64,000 nt of DNA from Azospirillum lipoferum 4B (GCF_000283655.1 NC_016623.1:310001-374000); one strand, 5' to 3'. Shown: positions 46,558 through 57,200, counted from the first letter of the stretch. The notes: generated from the sequence alone by a model not told the origin. A program made the numbers and translations.

Positions 46558-49464
46558 TCAGGCCCGGCCGAAGACGAGCACGACGGCGCAGACCAGACCG
46601 ATGGCGAGGCTCCACTTGTCGCGGGCGGCGAACACCACCGGATCGTCGTGCATCAGCCCGCGGTGGGTCTGCAGCCACACCCGCCCGATCCAGAAAAGCA
46701 GAAGCGGGCAGATGATCCACAGCGCCTGCGGCTGGTCGTAGACGCGTCCGACTTCCGGGCTGTTGATGTAGAGCGCCATCACCAGCACCGAGAGGAAGCC
46801 GGCGGAAACGCCGATGGATTGCAGGACCGGCATGTCGGCGGTCAGATAGCCGCGCCCCTCCGCCTGCCCCAAGCCGAGCTTCAGCATGCTGTCCATCTCC
46901 GAATAGCGCTTCACCATCGCGAGGCTGAGGAAGAGGAACATCGAGAAGGCCAGCAGCCAGAAGGACGGGACGATGCCCGTCGCCGTCGCGCCACCCAGCA
47001 CCCGCAGCGAATAGAGCCCGGCCAGCAGCATCACGTCCCAGATCACCCGGTTCTTGGCGAACAGGTTGTAGAACAGCGACGAGGCGGCATAGGTCGCCAG
47101 TGCGGCCAGGAACAGCGGCGGCAGGGTCAATGCCGACAGGACGACGCTCGCCAGCAGCAAGCCGGGGATCAGCGACAGGCCAAGGTCGAGCGGCAGGTCA
47201 CCCGCGGCGAAGGGCCGCCGACGCTTGCGCGGGTGACGGCGGTCGGCCGGCAGGTCGAGCAGGTCGTTCAGCACATAGATGCTCGACGCACACAGTCCGA
47301 ATGCGAGGAAGGCGGCGGCAGCCTGCAGAGTCGGACCGATCTCGCCCAGCTTCTGGCCGGCCAGCAGGGGGACGAAGACCAGGAGGTTCTTCAGCCACTG
47401 GTGCAGGCGCAGCGCCCGCAGGATCAGCAGCAGGCGCGGCCGGCGCGGCGTGGCGATGGTTTCCAGCGGGCAGAGGGTCGCGGCATGGCGCACCACGGCG
47501 GCGGACGCGTCCACCGCGATGCCGCGGCGGGCGGCGCGCCAGACGGCATAGTCGGCCTCATCATTGCCGATGTAGTCGAAGGCGCCGGACGGCACCTGCG
47601 CCCGGATCGCCGCCAGTTTGCGCTCGCTCTTCAGGTTGACGCCGTCGCTGCTGGCGAGGACCTGATCGAACAGGCCGAGATGGCGGGCGATGGCATCGGC
47701 GTAGCGGTGGTGCGCCGCGGTGGCCAGCACCAGCCGGCGGCCCCGCTCGCGCTCCGCCTGCAGCCGCACCAGAACGGCCTGGTTGTAGACCAGACCGGCC
47801 GGATCGATGTCCACCCGCCGGGCCAGCTCCGCCTTCAGCCGCGCCTTGCCCCCGGCCAGCCAGACCGGCACCAGCAAAGCGGTCCAGGGCCGCGCCTTGA
47901 TCAGCCCGAACAGCGACTCGTAGAGCAGGTCGGTCTTCAGCACCGTGCCGTCCAGGTCGACGAACAGCGGGGGCTCCGCGGTGGCCGGAGACTCTGCCGA
48001 CCCGGCTGCGGCAGCCGGAGCAAAGGCAGCGACGTCGAGAGCGACAGCCGGAGTACTGGCGGCGGTGGCGGCTCCTCGTTCGGCAATCTCCCCCCGGGCC
48101 GATCCGGGCGTTGCGGTGCGGTCATGGCGGCCGGCCAGCACGTACACCAGGCCCAACAGCATCAGGGTGGCGAAGAAAAGGTAGGATTGCAGGATGTTCA
48201 GCGGTGTCGCGGCCAGCGCATTGACCGGCCAGAACAGCAGGTTGCCGGCCAGGAAATAGGCGGTCGCCAGCAACGCGAAGGCTCCCGCCGGACGCCTCAC
48301 GCCGGGCTCCAGCAGGATGAGGAAGGCCAGTGCGAAGGCCGGCAGCAGGATGCCGTAATGATGAACCCAGGCGACCGGAGACCCGATGGTGAAGCAGATG
48401 CCGGCGACGGTGAAGGCGACGATCCGGTCCGTGCCGCGGTCGCGGCGGCGCCACAGCAGGCCGAAGGCGAAGAAGGCGATGCCGGAAAGCTGCGTCGCGA
48501 TATGCACCACGGGGTTGTAGGGGGCGAAGGACTCCGCCGACCAGTCCAGATTGTTGCCGTTGTGCAGCAGACGATTGACCAGCCCGTTGACGGTCTGGTT
48601 GACGTGATAGCTCTCGCCATGGCGGCCGATGAACAGCAGCACGTCGAGGTAATCGATCATCGGCGCGAAGCCGTAGAGCAGGGTCGCCACCGCCACACCG
48701 GGGACCACCACGGCCGCCCAGCCGGCCGCCATCCGCCAGTCCCCCCGCAGGACCGCCCAGGCCAGGAACAGCGACATCTGCGGCTTCATCAGCGTCGATG
48801 CGCCGAGCAGCGCGCCGCACAGCGCCCGGCGGTCGCGCAGCAAGGCGATGCAGGCGAAGACGAAGGCGGCATTCAGCCAGACCTGCACCTGCCCCAGCGA
48901 AAAGGCCTTCAGCACCGGATAGAAGCACAAGGTCACGGCGAAGCCGAACCCACCCAGCAGCACCTGGGTCAGCCAGTCCTCCCGCTGCTCCGGCCGCACG
49001 CTTGGCAGGCGCAGCCATGCCGCCATCTCCAGCATCAGGATCGCCATGCCGGCCGCCGTCGCCAGCACGAACAGCAGGTTGATGCGTTCGAACGCCGCGA
49101 GAGTCAGGATACCGGACGCCTGCATCGCCTCCAGCGGCAGAAGCGAGGTCACGGGATACTGGAACTTGATGCGCTGCTGGAAGAACACGCCTTCATAGAC
49201 GTTTTCGCCAGGGCGTTCGTGCAGCCAGTTCAACGCCGCGATCATCGGATCCCATGAATCGACCGGAACCAGATCCGGATTTTCCAGCACGACCAGATTC
49301 TGGATGTCGGTCAGGTTGCTGGCATGGCCGCCACGGTGAAGCGCCAACCCGAGCAGGCCGGTGGTCAGCACGACGAACAGAAGCGCCAGGACGACGACGC
49401 GCTGGATCCGCCCGGCTCGATGGAGCCCTGTTGGAACGGATGTGATCGCGGGCTGCATGCTCAT
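46558..49464 (-). CDS. Three-domain fusion: GT87 glycosyltransferase, HAD phosphatase, UbiA prenyltransferase
   Basis: The 968-residue membrane protein has three parts. Residues 1 to about 440 resemble GT87/DUF2029 polyprenyl-phosphate-sugar transferases, with many helices, YPVTSLLPLEAM and LMKPQMSLFLAWAVLRGDW. After an Ala-rich linker, a HAD phosphatase begins with FVDLDGTVLKTDLLYE (Asp503, Asp505) and includes LATAAHHRYADAIARHLG and YIGNDEADY. The last about 280 residues are UbiA-type, with YVLNDLLDLPADRRHP (Asn733) and MVKRYSEMD, as in decaprenyl-phosphate phosphoribosyltransferases. Together these would transfer phosphoribose to polyprenyl phosphate, dephosphorylate it and use the lipid-linked pentose as donor. 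ATG 49464 follows a GGATGG site; ATG 49458 and ATG 49530 are alternatives. Confidence 0.87.
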   Translation of the reverse strand: MSMQPAITSVPTGLHRAGRIQRVVVLALLFVVLTTGLLGLALHRGGHASNLTDIQNLVVLENPDLVPVDSWDPMIAALNWLHERPGENVYEGVFFQQRIKFQYPVTSLLPLEAMQASGILTLAAFERINLLFVLATAAGMAILMLEMAAWLRLPSVRPEQREDWLTQVLLGGFGFAVTLCFYPVLKAFSLGQVQVWLNAAFVFACIALLRDRRALCGALLGASTLMKPQMSLFLAWAVLRGDWRMAAGWAAVVVPGVAVATLLYGFAPMIDYLDVLLFIGRHGESYHVNQTVNGLVNRLLHNGNNLDWSAESFAPYNPVVHIATQLSGIAFFAFGLLWRRRDRGTDRIVAFTVAGICFTIGSPVAWVHHYGILLPAFALAFLILLEPGVRRPAGAFALLATAYFLAGNLLFWPVNALAATPLNILQSYLFFATLMLLGLVYVLAGRHDRTATPGSARGEIAERGAATAASTPAVALDVAAFAPAAAAGSAESPATAEPPLFVDLDGTVLKTDLLYESLFGLIKARPWTALLVPVWLAGGKARLKAELARRVDIDPAGLVYNQAVLVRLQAERERGRRLVLATAAHHRYADAIARHLGLFDQVLASSDGVNLKSERKLAAIRAQVPSGAFDYIGNDEADYAVWRAARRGIAVDASAAVVRHAATLCPLETIATPRRPRLLLILRALRLHQWLKNLLVFVPLLAGQKLGEIGPTLQAAAAFLAFGLCASSIYVLNDLLDLPADRRHPRKRRRPFAAGDLPLDLGLSLIPGLLLASVVLSALTLPPLFLAALATYAASSLFYNLFAKNRVIWDVMLLAGLYSLRVLGGATATGIVPSFWLLAFSMFLFLSLAMVKRYSEMDSMLKLGLGQAEGRGYLTADMPVLQSIGVSAGFLSVLVMALYINSPEVGRVYDQPQALWIICPLLLFWIGRVWLQTHRGLMHDDPVVFAARDKWSLAIGLVCAVVLVFGRA

Positions 49465-49530
49465 ACTTGGCCATCCATCGGTTGCGTCGAGACGGTGCGT
49501 TTCCGCCGGTTCGACAAACCGGCAGAGCAA

Positions 49531-50096
49531 AAAGGGCGCACACCACGGCGTCGCGGTGCGCGATGCCCACGGCAGATGCGGTCGGAAGACTTGAATATTT
49601 TCAAAGAAGATAACAAACTGGTCACCGCAGCATCACCGAGTGGCGCCTGCACTTCCTTTTTTCAGTCCAACGGTATGACTGGAAAATACATCACTGTTTT
49701 ATTTTGAAAGTCTTCGATTTCGTGTGCGGCCGCCCATAATCGAGATATCGGCAACCTGACGTTTTTCTGTATTCGGCCCACGGTCGCGCCGCGCGGACGT
49801 GGAAAGCCGCGGCACCGGGCGCCTGGACGGGGTGGGAATGCCGCCCCGCCGGGGTAAGACCGAGGCCGGGATACGCCTGCAGACTGGAGCGTTCCGCCGG
49901 ATGCCGGGAAAATCCGGGTGGATGGGCTCACGAAGGGAGAATTGGCCGGCGCGAAGCGGCAGACGGCGGTCGCCCTTGGCCAACGCCGAGATGCGCAGGA
50001 AGCGGGTTTCGGATACGTAGAGGGGCGGCCCGCGGGAACACCCGCCGGCCGCCCCTGTCGTCTACCGGGCCCGTGTTGTCTACCGACAGGTTCGGA
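49531..50096. other. Intergenic region with AT-rich promoter segment and a hairpin
   Basis: No supported gene lies between the fusion gene start and the puuA stop. The portion 49590-49740 is AT-rich and probably contains the promoter of the fusion gene. The part 49790-50020 is GC-rich with only short open frames. A strong hairpin lies at 50022-50055. Confidence 0.55.
50022..50055 (-). terminator. GC-rich hairpin downstream of puuA
   Basis: GGGGCGGCC (50022-50030) is a perfect inverted repeat of GGCCGCCCC (50047-50055), and an inner GGG/CCC pair adds to the stem. It lies about 40 bp past the puuA stop. There is no T-run, so it may be an mRNA-stabilising or weak termination structure. Confidence 0.45.
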
Positions 50097-51440
50097 TCAG
50101 ACGTTCAACAGCAGGTTCTCGCGCTCCCACGAGCTGATGACACGGTTGTAGGCTTCGTACTCCGCCTCCTTCACGCAGGTGACGGCATCGATGAAGCGTT
50201 CGCCGAGGATTTCCTTCAGCGGCTTGCAGGCATTGAACTTGGTCAGCGCCTCCGACTGGTGGCGCGGCAGGGTGAAGGCGAGCCGGTAGGCGGAGCCCTT
50301 GATCGGGTCGTTCGGCTCCAGCCCCTGGGTCATGCCGATATAGCCGCAGGCCAGCGACGCGGCGATGGCGAGATAGGGGTTGGCGTCGGCGCCGGCCACC
50401 CGGTTCTCCACCCGGCGGGAATCGGGCTGCGACACCGGCACGCGCAGGCCGGTGGTGCGGTTGTCGCGGCCCCAATGCACGTTGATCGGCGCATCGGAGT
50501 TCGGGACCAACCGGCGGTAGCTGTTGACGTTGGGCGCCAGCAGCGGCATCGCATAGGGCAGGTATTTCTGCAGGCCGGCGACATGCGACATGAACAGGTC
50601 GCTGTCGGTGCCGTCGGGGTTGGCGAACAGGTTGCGGCCGCTGTCGGCGTCCACCACCGATTGGTGGACATGCATGGCGCTTCCGGGTTCGCCCTGCATC
50701 GGCTTGGCCATGAATGTGGCGTAGACCTGATGGCGGATCGCCGCCTCGCGCGCCGTGCGCTTGAACAGGAAGGCCTGGTCGGCCAGTTCCAGCGCGTCGC
50801 CGTGGTTGAAGTTGATCTCGATCTGGGCGGCGCCGGCCTCGTGGGTCAGGGTGTCGATGTCGATGTCCTGCTTCTCGCAGAAATCATAGACCGCCTCGAA
50901 GATCGGATCGAATTCGTTGACGGCGTCGATGCCGAAGGCCTGCCGCCCGCTCTCCATCCGGCCATTGCGCCCCACCGGCGGAACCAGCGGGTAATCGGGA
51001 TCCTTGTTGACCTGGACCAGGAAGAATTCCAGCTCTGGCGCCACGACCGGCTTCCAGCCGCGCTCCTCGTACAGCGCCAGGACACGCTTGAGCACATGGC
51101 GCGGCGAGACGTCGACCGGACGGCCGTCGGCATAGACGCAATCGGTGATGACCTGCGCCGTCGGCTCGTTGTACCAGGGAACGAAGCGGATCGTGCGTTC
51201 GTCCGGGATCATGTAGATGTCGGAATTTTCATCCGACGTGATGTCCTCGTCGTCGGGGAACTCACCGGTCACGGTCTGGACGAAGATCGCCTCTGGCAGG
51301 CGCAGGCCGCGGTCGCGCAGGATGCGGAGGAACTTCTCGGCGGGAACGATCTTTCCCCGCGCGATGCCCGACATGTCGGGTACAAGGCATTCGACTTCGG
51401 TAATGCGGTTCTTCTTGATGAAGTCTTCCATAAAACCCAT
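50097..51440 (-). CDS. puuA: Gamma-glutamylputrescine synthetase (glutamine synthetase family)
   Basis: The 447-residue protein has the glutamine synthetase fold: the N-terminal beta-grasp (VECLVPDMSGIARGKIV), the metal site in VVAPELEFFLV, HEAGAAQIEINFNHGDALELADQ, and HVHQSV. APNVNSYRRLVP and ENRVAGADANPYLAIAASLACG are further active-site elements. The region resembles PuuA/GlnA3-type ligases rather than nitrogen-assimilating GlnA. It joins glutamate to putrescine at the start of the Puu pathway. The next gene, divergent, is puuB. A true glutamine synthetase is a less likely alternative. Confidence 0.88.
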   Translation of the reverse strand: MGFMEDFIKKNRITEVECLVPDMSGIARGKIVPAEKFLRILRDRGLRLPEAIFVQTVTGEFPDDEDITSDENSDIYMIPDERTIRFVPWYNEPTAQVITDCVYADGRPVDVSPRHVLKRVLALYEERGWKPVVAPELEFFLVQVNKDPDYPLVPPVGRNGRMESGRQAFGIDAVNEFDPIFEAVYDFCEKQDIDIDTLTHEAGAAQIEINFNHGDALELADQAFLFKRTAREAAIRHQVYATFMAKPMQGEPGSAMHVHQSVVDADSGRNLFANPDGTDSDLFMSHVAGLQKYLPYAMPLLAPNVNSYRRLVPNSDAPINVHWGRDNRTTGLRVPVSQPDSRRVENRVAGADANPYLAIAASLACGYIGMTQGLEPNDPIKGSAYRLAFTLPRHQSEALTKFNACKPLKEILGERFIDAVTCVKEAEYEAYNRVISSWERENLLLNV

Positions 51441-51607
51441 GGGTGTGGCGGACCGCTCCGGGCGATGGGCAGCCCCCTCCGTGCTGTGAACGACAGCGAC
51501 ACTATGACGCCGTTCCGGCGGAGCGCGCCAGAGGGTTCAGCATGACCCTTCGATGAAACATGCGCCTTTCCGTTGACCTCCCCATCGGCTGGGACTTAAC
51601 TGCGGGC

Positions 51608-52888
51608 ATGCCGAAAGCCTCATACCTGAACAGCTGGTACGCGGCCTCCGCCGCTCCCAGAGCCGAGCGCCCGATCCTGGAAGGAGAAGTCGCCTGCGAC
51701 GTCTGCATCGTCGGCGGCGGCTATACCGGCCTGACCGCGGCGCTGGAACTGGCGGAGCGCGGCTTCGACGTCGTGCTGCTGGAGGCGGAACGCTGCGGCT
51801 GGGGCGCGTCGGGCCGCAACGGCGGGCAGATCATCACCGGCTACAACAAGCCGATGGCGACCATCGAAAGCTGGGTCGGCAAGGAGGATGCGCGCCGCCT
51901 GTGGGAGTTCGGTGAGGAGGCGAAGGCCCAGCTGGCCCAGCGGGTGGAACGCCATGCCATCGCCTGCGACCTGACCTGGGGCTTCGCCCATGCCGCGCTG
52001 AAGCCCCGCCATATGCAGGATGTTGACGCACTGGAGCGCGAGATGCGCGACGGCTACGGCTATGACCGGGTGCGGCGGCTGGACCGCGCCGGCATCCGCG
52101 AGCATGTCGGCAGCGAGGCCTATATCGGCGGACTTCTGGACGAGGGCAGCGGGCATCTGCACCCGCTGAACTACGCGCTGGGCCTCGCCCGCGCCGCCGA
52201 TGCCGCCGGGGTGCGCATCTTTGAGAACAGCCGCGTCGTCGCCATGGACAGCGGGGCGAAGCCCTGGGTGGGCACCGGGCGCGGCCGGGTGACGGCGAAG
52301 CACCTGATCCTGGCCGGCAACGCCTATCTCGGCGGGCTGGCGCCGACGCTCGACCGTACCATCATGCCGGTCGCGACCTATATGATCGCCACCGAACCGC
52401 TGGGTGAGGAGCGGGCAGCCGCGCTGCTGCCGACGAACATCGCGGTTTCGGACATGAAGTTCTCGCTCGACTACTTCCGCCGTTCCGCCGACCACCGGCT
52501 GCTGTTCGGCGGCGGCGTCAGCTATTCCGGGGTGGACGCGCCGGGGCTGAAGCAGGCGATGCGGTTGAAGATGCTGGCGATCTATCCGGACCTGAAGGAC
52601 GCCCGCGTCGAGTATTTCTGGGGCGGGCGGGTCGCCATCACCATGAACCGCATGCCGCATCTGGGCCGGCTGTCGCCGACGACACTGTACGCCCACGGCT
52701 ATTCCGGCCATGGCGTGGCGCTGGCCGGCATGGCCGGCCGGGTGATGGCGGAGGCGATCAACGGTACGGCCGGGCGCTTCGACGTCTTCGCCCGCATTCC
52801 CCACACGCCCTTCCCCGGCGGACGGCGGTTCCGCACCCCGGCGCTGGTCCTCGCAATGATGTGGTTCCGTCTGCGCGATCTGCTGTAG
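51608..52888 (+). CDS. puuB: Gamma-glutamylputrescine oxidase (FAD)
   Basis: The product oxidises gamma-glutamylputrescine to the aminobutyraldehyde. The 426-residue DAO-fold enzyme starts PKASYLNSWYAASA. An FAD Rossmann motif ACDVCIVGGGYTGLTAALELAERGFDVVLLEA and GWGASGRNGGQ follow. LDEGSGHLHPLNYALGLARAA and the C-terminal GYSGHGVALAGMAGRVMAEAINGTAGRFDVFARIPH...FPGG closely follow PuuB. I chose ATG 51608, where the E. coli protein's homology begins; ATG 51560 would add 16 residues. It is divergent from puuA across about 170 bp. Confidence 0.92.
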   Translation: MPKASYLNSWYAASAAPRAERPILEGEVACDVCIVGGGYTGLTAALELAERGFDVVLLEAERCGWGASGRNGGQIITGYNKPMATIESWVGKEDARRLWEFGEEAKAQLAQRVERHAIACDLTWGFAHAALKPRHMQDVDALEREMRDGYGYDRVRRLDRAGIREHVGSEAYIGGLLDEGSGHLHPLNYALGLARAADAAGVRIFENSRVVAMDSGAKPWVGTGRGRVTAKHLILAGNAYLGGLAPTLDRTIMPVATYMIATEPLGEERAAALLPTNIAVSDMKFSLDYFRRSADHRLLFGGGVSYSGVDAPGLKQAMRLKMLAIYPDLKDARVEYFWGGRVAITMNRMPHLGRLSPTTLYAHGYSGHGVALAGMAGRVMAEAINGTAGRFDVFARIPHTPFPGGRRFRTPALVLAMMWFRLRDLL

Positions 52889-52955
52889 TCTGGGGAGGCA
52901 ATCCGCCTGCCCCCTTCCCCCCGCCCCTTCATACTGCCGAGTTCCGCCCCCGCCG

Positions 52956-54008
52956 ATGACCGACACCTCCAGCAGCGACGAGCCCACCCCCTCTTCGGAG
53001 ACCGCCCCGGCCGCGGACGACGCCCCGGACGATGCCGTCGCCGAAAAGGCCGCGCAGGAGAATGTGCTGGTCCAGCCGATGCGGGACACGCATTTCGATT
53101 TTCAGCACAAGGTGTTCAGCCTGCCCGGCGCCTTCTTCTGCCAGGAGCCGAACAGCAAGGAGCCGGTGCTGAACATCCTGCTGGGCGATCTGAAGGCGAC
53201 GCTGGCCTTTCCCACCCTGCTCGAGTCCTTCCAGATCGAGGACGGCACCCACGACGCCCGCCTGCTGGAGATCATCGAACAGGGTCTGGCCTTCGTGAAG
53301 CTGATCCGGCCGGGTGAGGAAATCCCGGGCGAGTTGCTGGACGGCCGCGCCTCCTGGTCGGTGGAGGACAAGCACCGCATCATCGCCAAGGGCCGGCTGA
53401 CCGTGCAGATCGTCTCGTCCTTCACCGGCAACGAGATGATCGTGTCCGACATCGACGAACTGGAACAGGTGGTCGAGGACCCGCAGACCAAGGAGCGGAT
53501 GAAGGCCGCCTTCGCCAAGATCGCGGAGCGGCTGAAGCTGACCAACGACTATGAACAGTACCTGACCGACCGCATCGACGATCTGGCGCAGGAACTGTCC
53601 TACATCGAGGCGCTGCGCGACCGCTTCAAGCACATCCGCCGCATCGATCAGGCGATGGCGAAGCTCGCCACCATCTACCGCACCGACCGCACCTTCTGCA
53701 GCGAGTTGAACCGGATGCAGGGGCTGATCCGCAAGCCTTTGCGCGAATACGACCTGATCTTCGACCAGGCCGACGCCCAGACCGGCGACATCGTCGGCGC
53801 GCTGCGCAACTTCCACCCGACCATCCAGTTCATCCGCAAGATCCGCGACGACCTGCGCGCCAAGCTGCTGGAATGGGAGGAACTGCTGCAGGGCTGGGAC
53901 GAGGTCACGATGGAACGCTCACCGAAGGTGGAGGCGTTGCAGAAACAGACCTACCGGTTCCTGGCGAGCCGCTACATCGAGACGACGGTGTGGAAGCGGG
54001 GGGGGTGA
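52956..54008 (+). CDS. Conserved hypothetical protein, 350 residues
   Basis: I do not recognise a named family. The first 36 residues are acidic and disordered. The rest is soluble and mainly helical, with long charged helices (PQTKERMKAAFAKIAERLKL, DRIDDLAQELSYIEALRDRF and QFIRKIRDDLRAKLLEWEE). It has no membrane segment or signal. Codon usage matches the surroundings. It begins about 68 bp after puuB in the same direction, so the two could be co-transcribed, but nothing in it points to polyamine chemistry. Confidence 0.8.
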   Translation: MTDTSSSDEPTPSSETAPAADDAPDDAVAEKAAQENVLVQPMRDTHFDFQHKVFSLPGAFFCQEPNSKEPVLNILLGDLKATLAFPTLLESFQIEDGTHDARLLEIIEQGLAFVKLIRPGEEIPGELLDGRASWSVEDKHRIIAKGRLTVQIVSSFTGNEMIVSDIDELEQVVEDPQTKERMKAAFAKIAERLKLTNDYEQYLTDRIDDLAQELSYIEALRDRFKHIRRIDQAMAKLATIYRTDRTFCSELNRMQGLIRKPLREYDLIFDQADAQTGDIVGALRNFHPTIQFIRKIRDDLRAKLLEWEELLQGWDEVTMERSPKVEALQKQTYRFLASRYIETTVWKRGG

Positions 54009-54035
54009 GGGTTGGGGAAGCGTCGGCTACCGGAT

Positions 54036-54184
54036 GCCCCCTCCCCATCCCTCCCCCGCCCTCGGCCGGCCGAAGGCCGGTCCGATCGCGGGAGAGGGGG
54101 CAGGGTGCTTGAAGGCGTGACTGAAATGCCAGAGTGGCGGCAGTCCCCTCCCCCGCCCAGCGGTGGAGGGTCAGGGTGGGGACA
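54036..54184. repeat. Palindromic intergenic repeat, copy 1 (downstream of smc)
   Basis: GCCCCCTC (54036-54043) pairs with GAGGGGGC (54094-54101), and a second C-rich/G-rich pair follows (54142-54181). The core 54127-54156 matches 57775-57804 in the second copy at about 26 of 30 positions. The element lies between the convergent stops of the hypothetical gene and smc. Confidence 0.7.
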
Positions 54185-54211
54185 TCGTCAGCCGACGTCT
54201 TCACACATCCC

Positions 54212-57200
54212 TCACGCCACCCCCCGCAACTCCTCCGCCGCACTCAAGTCCACGCTGACCAGCTGAGACACGCCGCGCTCCACCATCGTCACTCCGAACA
54301 GGCGGTCGACGCGGGCCATGGTCAGACGGTGGTGGGTGATGATCAGGAAGCGGGTGTCGCCCTGCCGTGCGATGTCCTCCACCAGATCGCAGAAGCGCCC
54401 GACATTCGCCTCGTCCAGCGGGGCGTCGACCTCGTCCAGCACGCAGATCGGCGCCGGATTCGACCGGAAGACGGCGAACAGCAGCGACAACGCGGTCAAT
54501 GCCTGCTCGCCGCCCGACAGCAATGAGAGCACCTGCAGCTTCTTGCCCGGCGGACTGGCGTAGATTTCCAACCCGGCGTTCAGCGGGTCCTCGGCGTTGA
54601 CCAATTCCAGATAGGCCTTGCCGCCGCCGAACAGACGGGTGAACAGCTCCTGGAAGTCGCGGTTGACCACGTCGAAGCTGGCGACCAGCCGTTCGCGCGC
54701 CTCGCGGTTCAGGCTGGCGATGCCCTGGCGCAGGCGGGCGATGGCGGCGGTCAGGTCCTCGCGCTCGCTGTGCAGACCGGTGATCTGAGCCTCCAGCTCC
54801 TGCGCCTCGATCTCGGCGCGCAGGTTGACCGGTCCCATGTTCTCGCGCTCGCGCGTCAGCTTGTCCAACCGGGCTTCCACCGCTCCCGCATCGGGCATCG
54901 GCTCCGCGGGGTCGAGATCGGCGGCGGCGCGGGTATCCTCCGGCCGGCAGTCCAACCGTTCGGCGATGCGCTCCGTCAGGGTGCGTTCCTGCTGGAGGGC
55001 GGCGGAAACCGCGGCCTCGGCATGGGCGCGTGCCTCGCGGCCATCGGCCAGCGCCGCTTCGGCATCGTGCAGCGCCTGTTCGGTCTCCGCCAGCCGGGCC
55101 TCCGCCTCGGCCAACCCATCGGCGGCGCGCTTGCGGTCGCGCTCCGCCATGGTGATCCGGTTAAGCAAATCCTGGCGCTCCGCCGCGATCTCGGCCGGTC
55201 GTCCGGAAAGCTGGGCGAGTTCGCCTTCGGCCTCCTCCGCGCGCTGGCGCAACTCCGCCACCCGGCCCCCGGCCCCGGCGGAGCGGCTGTCCCACGACGT
55301 GGTTTCGGCCTGGATGGCGCCCAGGCGATGGCGCCGGGCCTGTGCCTCGCGCGTCAGGCGGTCGACGGCATTCTGCCGCTCGGCCAGCACGGCGCGGCGT
55401 TCGGCCAGTGCGGCGCGCTGGTCGTTCACCCGCTCCCGCCCTTCGCGCGGGTCCGGCAGCGACTCCAGCAGTTCCAGCGCTTCGTCACGGCGGGCGGCGG
55501 CCTCGCGCTCGTCGGCGGCAAGACGCTCGACGGCCTCCACCAATGCCGCAAGCCGTGACGACGCGGCATCGGCCTCGCGCGCCAGCTTGGCGTGGCGGTC
55601 GCGGGCAGCGTTCAGCGCAGCGAAACCTTCGCGCACGGCATCGCGGGCACGGCGGTCGGCCTGAGCCGCCGCTTCGACCGCCAGTTTCGCGGCGTCCAGA
55701 GTCTCGCGCGCCAGCTCGACCCGTTCCTCGGCAAGCTCCAGCTCGCCGCGCAGTTCGGCCAGCCGGTTGCGCTGCTTCAGGCGGACGGCCGCGGCGGTCG
55801 GGGCGCCGGCCTGAACGGTCAGACCGTCCCAGCGCCACGCGCCGCCGTCACGGCTGACCAGCACCTGACCCGGCACCAGCGCCGCGGCCAAGACCCCGGC
55901 AGCGGCGGCATCGTCGACCACCCCGACATGGGCAAGCGCGCGGGCGGCGGCCCGCGGTCCTTCCACATGGCGCGACAGCGGCTCCACCCCATCCGGCAGC
56001 GGCGCCACCGAGTCATAGGCCGGCAGCGTGCGCCAATGCACCGGCGCCTCCTCGTCCAACGGAGCGGTCAGCGCATCGCCGAGCGCGGCGGCCAGCGCCC
56101 CCTCATAGCCGGGCGACACCGCCACCGCGTCGACCAGCGGCGGGAACGGCCCGCCGGCTCCGGCCTCCAGCAATTCGGCCAGCGCGCGCTCCTCGGCATG
56201 CAGCTTGGCACGGGCGGACTCGGCGGCGGACAGCGCCTCGCGGGCGCGGGATTGGGCCGGTTCGGCCTCCGCCTTCGCCTGTTCCGCCGCCTCGGCCGCC
56301 TCGCGGGCCTGCTCCAACCGCTGTTCGGCAAGCTCCACCGCCAGTTCGGCGTCCGACAGGTCGGCGCGGGCGGCGATCTCCGCCTCCAAGGCGGCGCGCT
56401 GGGCCTGCTGTTCGGCCAGCCGCTTGGCGAGGCCGGCGGCGCGGGTTTCCAGTTCGGCGGCCTGACGCTGGGTGGCGGCGCGGCGGGCCTCGTCGGTGGC
56501 GACCTCTTCGGTCAGGCGGGTCAGTTCGCGGTCGAGGGCATCGACCTGCTCGCGCGCCTCGGCCAGAGCCTCCGCCGCGGCGTCCTCAAGCATCTCCTCG
56601 TCGGCCTGTGCGGCGATCAGCCGGTCGCGCTCGGCCACCAGCCGGGCCAGCGCCTCCCCGGCATCGGCGGCCAGAGCCTCCTCGCGGCCGAGGTCGCCGG
56701 CGATCTGGCGCAGCCGGGCCTCCAGTGCGCGCTGCTGATCGGCGACGCGCTTCTCCTCGGCGTCCAGCTGTTCGCGGGCGATCACCAGCCGTTGCAGGGC
56801 GGAAGCCGCGCGCGCCTCGTCCTGGCGCTTCTCCGGCAGGCCGGCGGCGGCCTCCGTCCGGCGGGCAGCCAGCTGGTTGACGGAGAGCATGCGGTCGCGC
56901 ACCGCCGCCTCGGCCGCTGCGAAGGCGGCATGGGCTCGGGCACGCTCCTCCTGGGCGGCGATCCAGCGCAGGTGCCACAGCACCGCTTCCGCCTTGCGGA
57001 TCTGGTCGGACAGGTTGCGGTAGCGGGATGCCTGCCGCGCCTGCTTCTTCAGGCTTTGCAGCTGGGTGTCCATCGCCCCGATGACATCGTCGAGGCGGGT
57101 CAGGTTGCCCTCCGCCGCCTTCAGCCGCAACTCTGCCTCGTGCCGGCGGGAATGCAGGCCGGTGATGCCGGCGGCCTCCTCCAGCAGGGCGCGGCGGTCC

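Noticed and set aside
46516..49257. 913-codon plus-strand frame opposite the GT87-HAD-UbiA gene
   Set aside because: Gln/Arg/His-rich shadow; the minus strand has recognisable domains and motifs over the full length.
51573..51607. Promoter-like pair TTGACC - 17 bp - TTAACT before puuB
   Set aside because: The -10 element matches poorly and would start transcription at or after the preferred puuB start codon, so it is probably coincidental.
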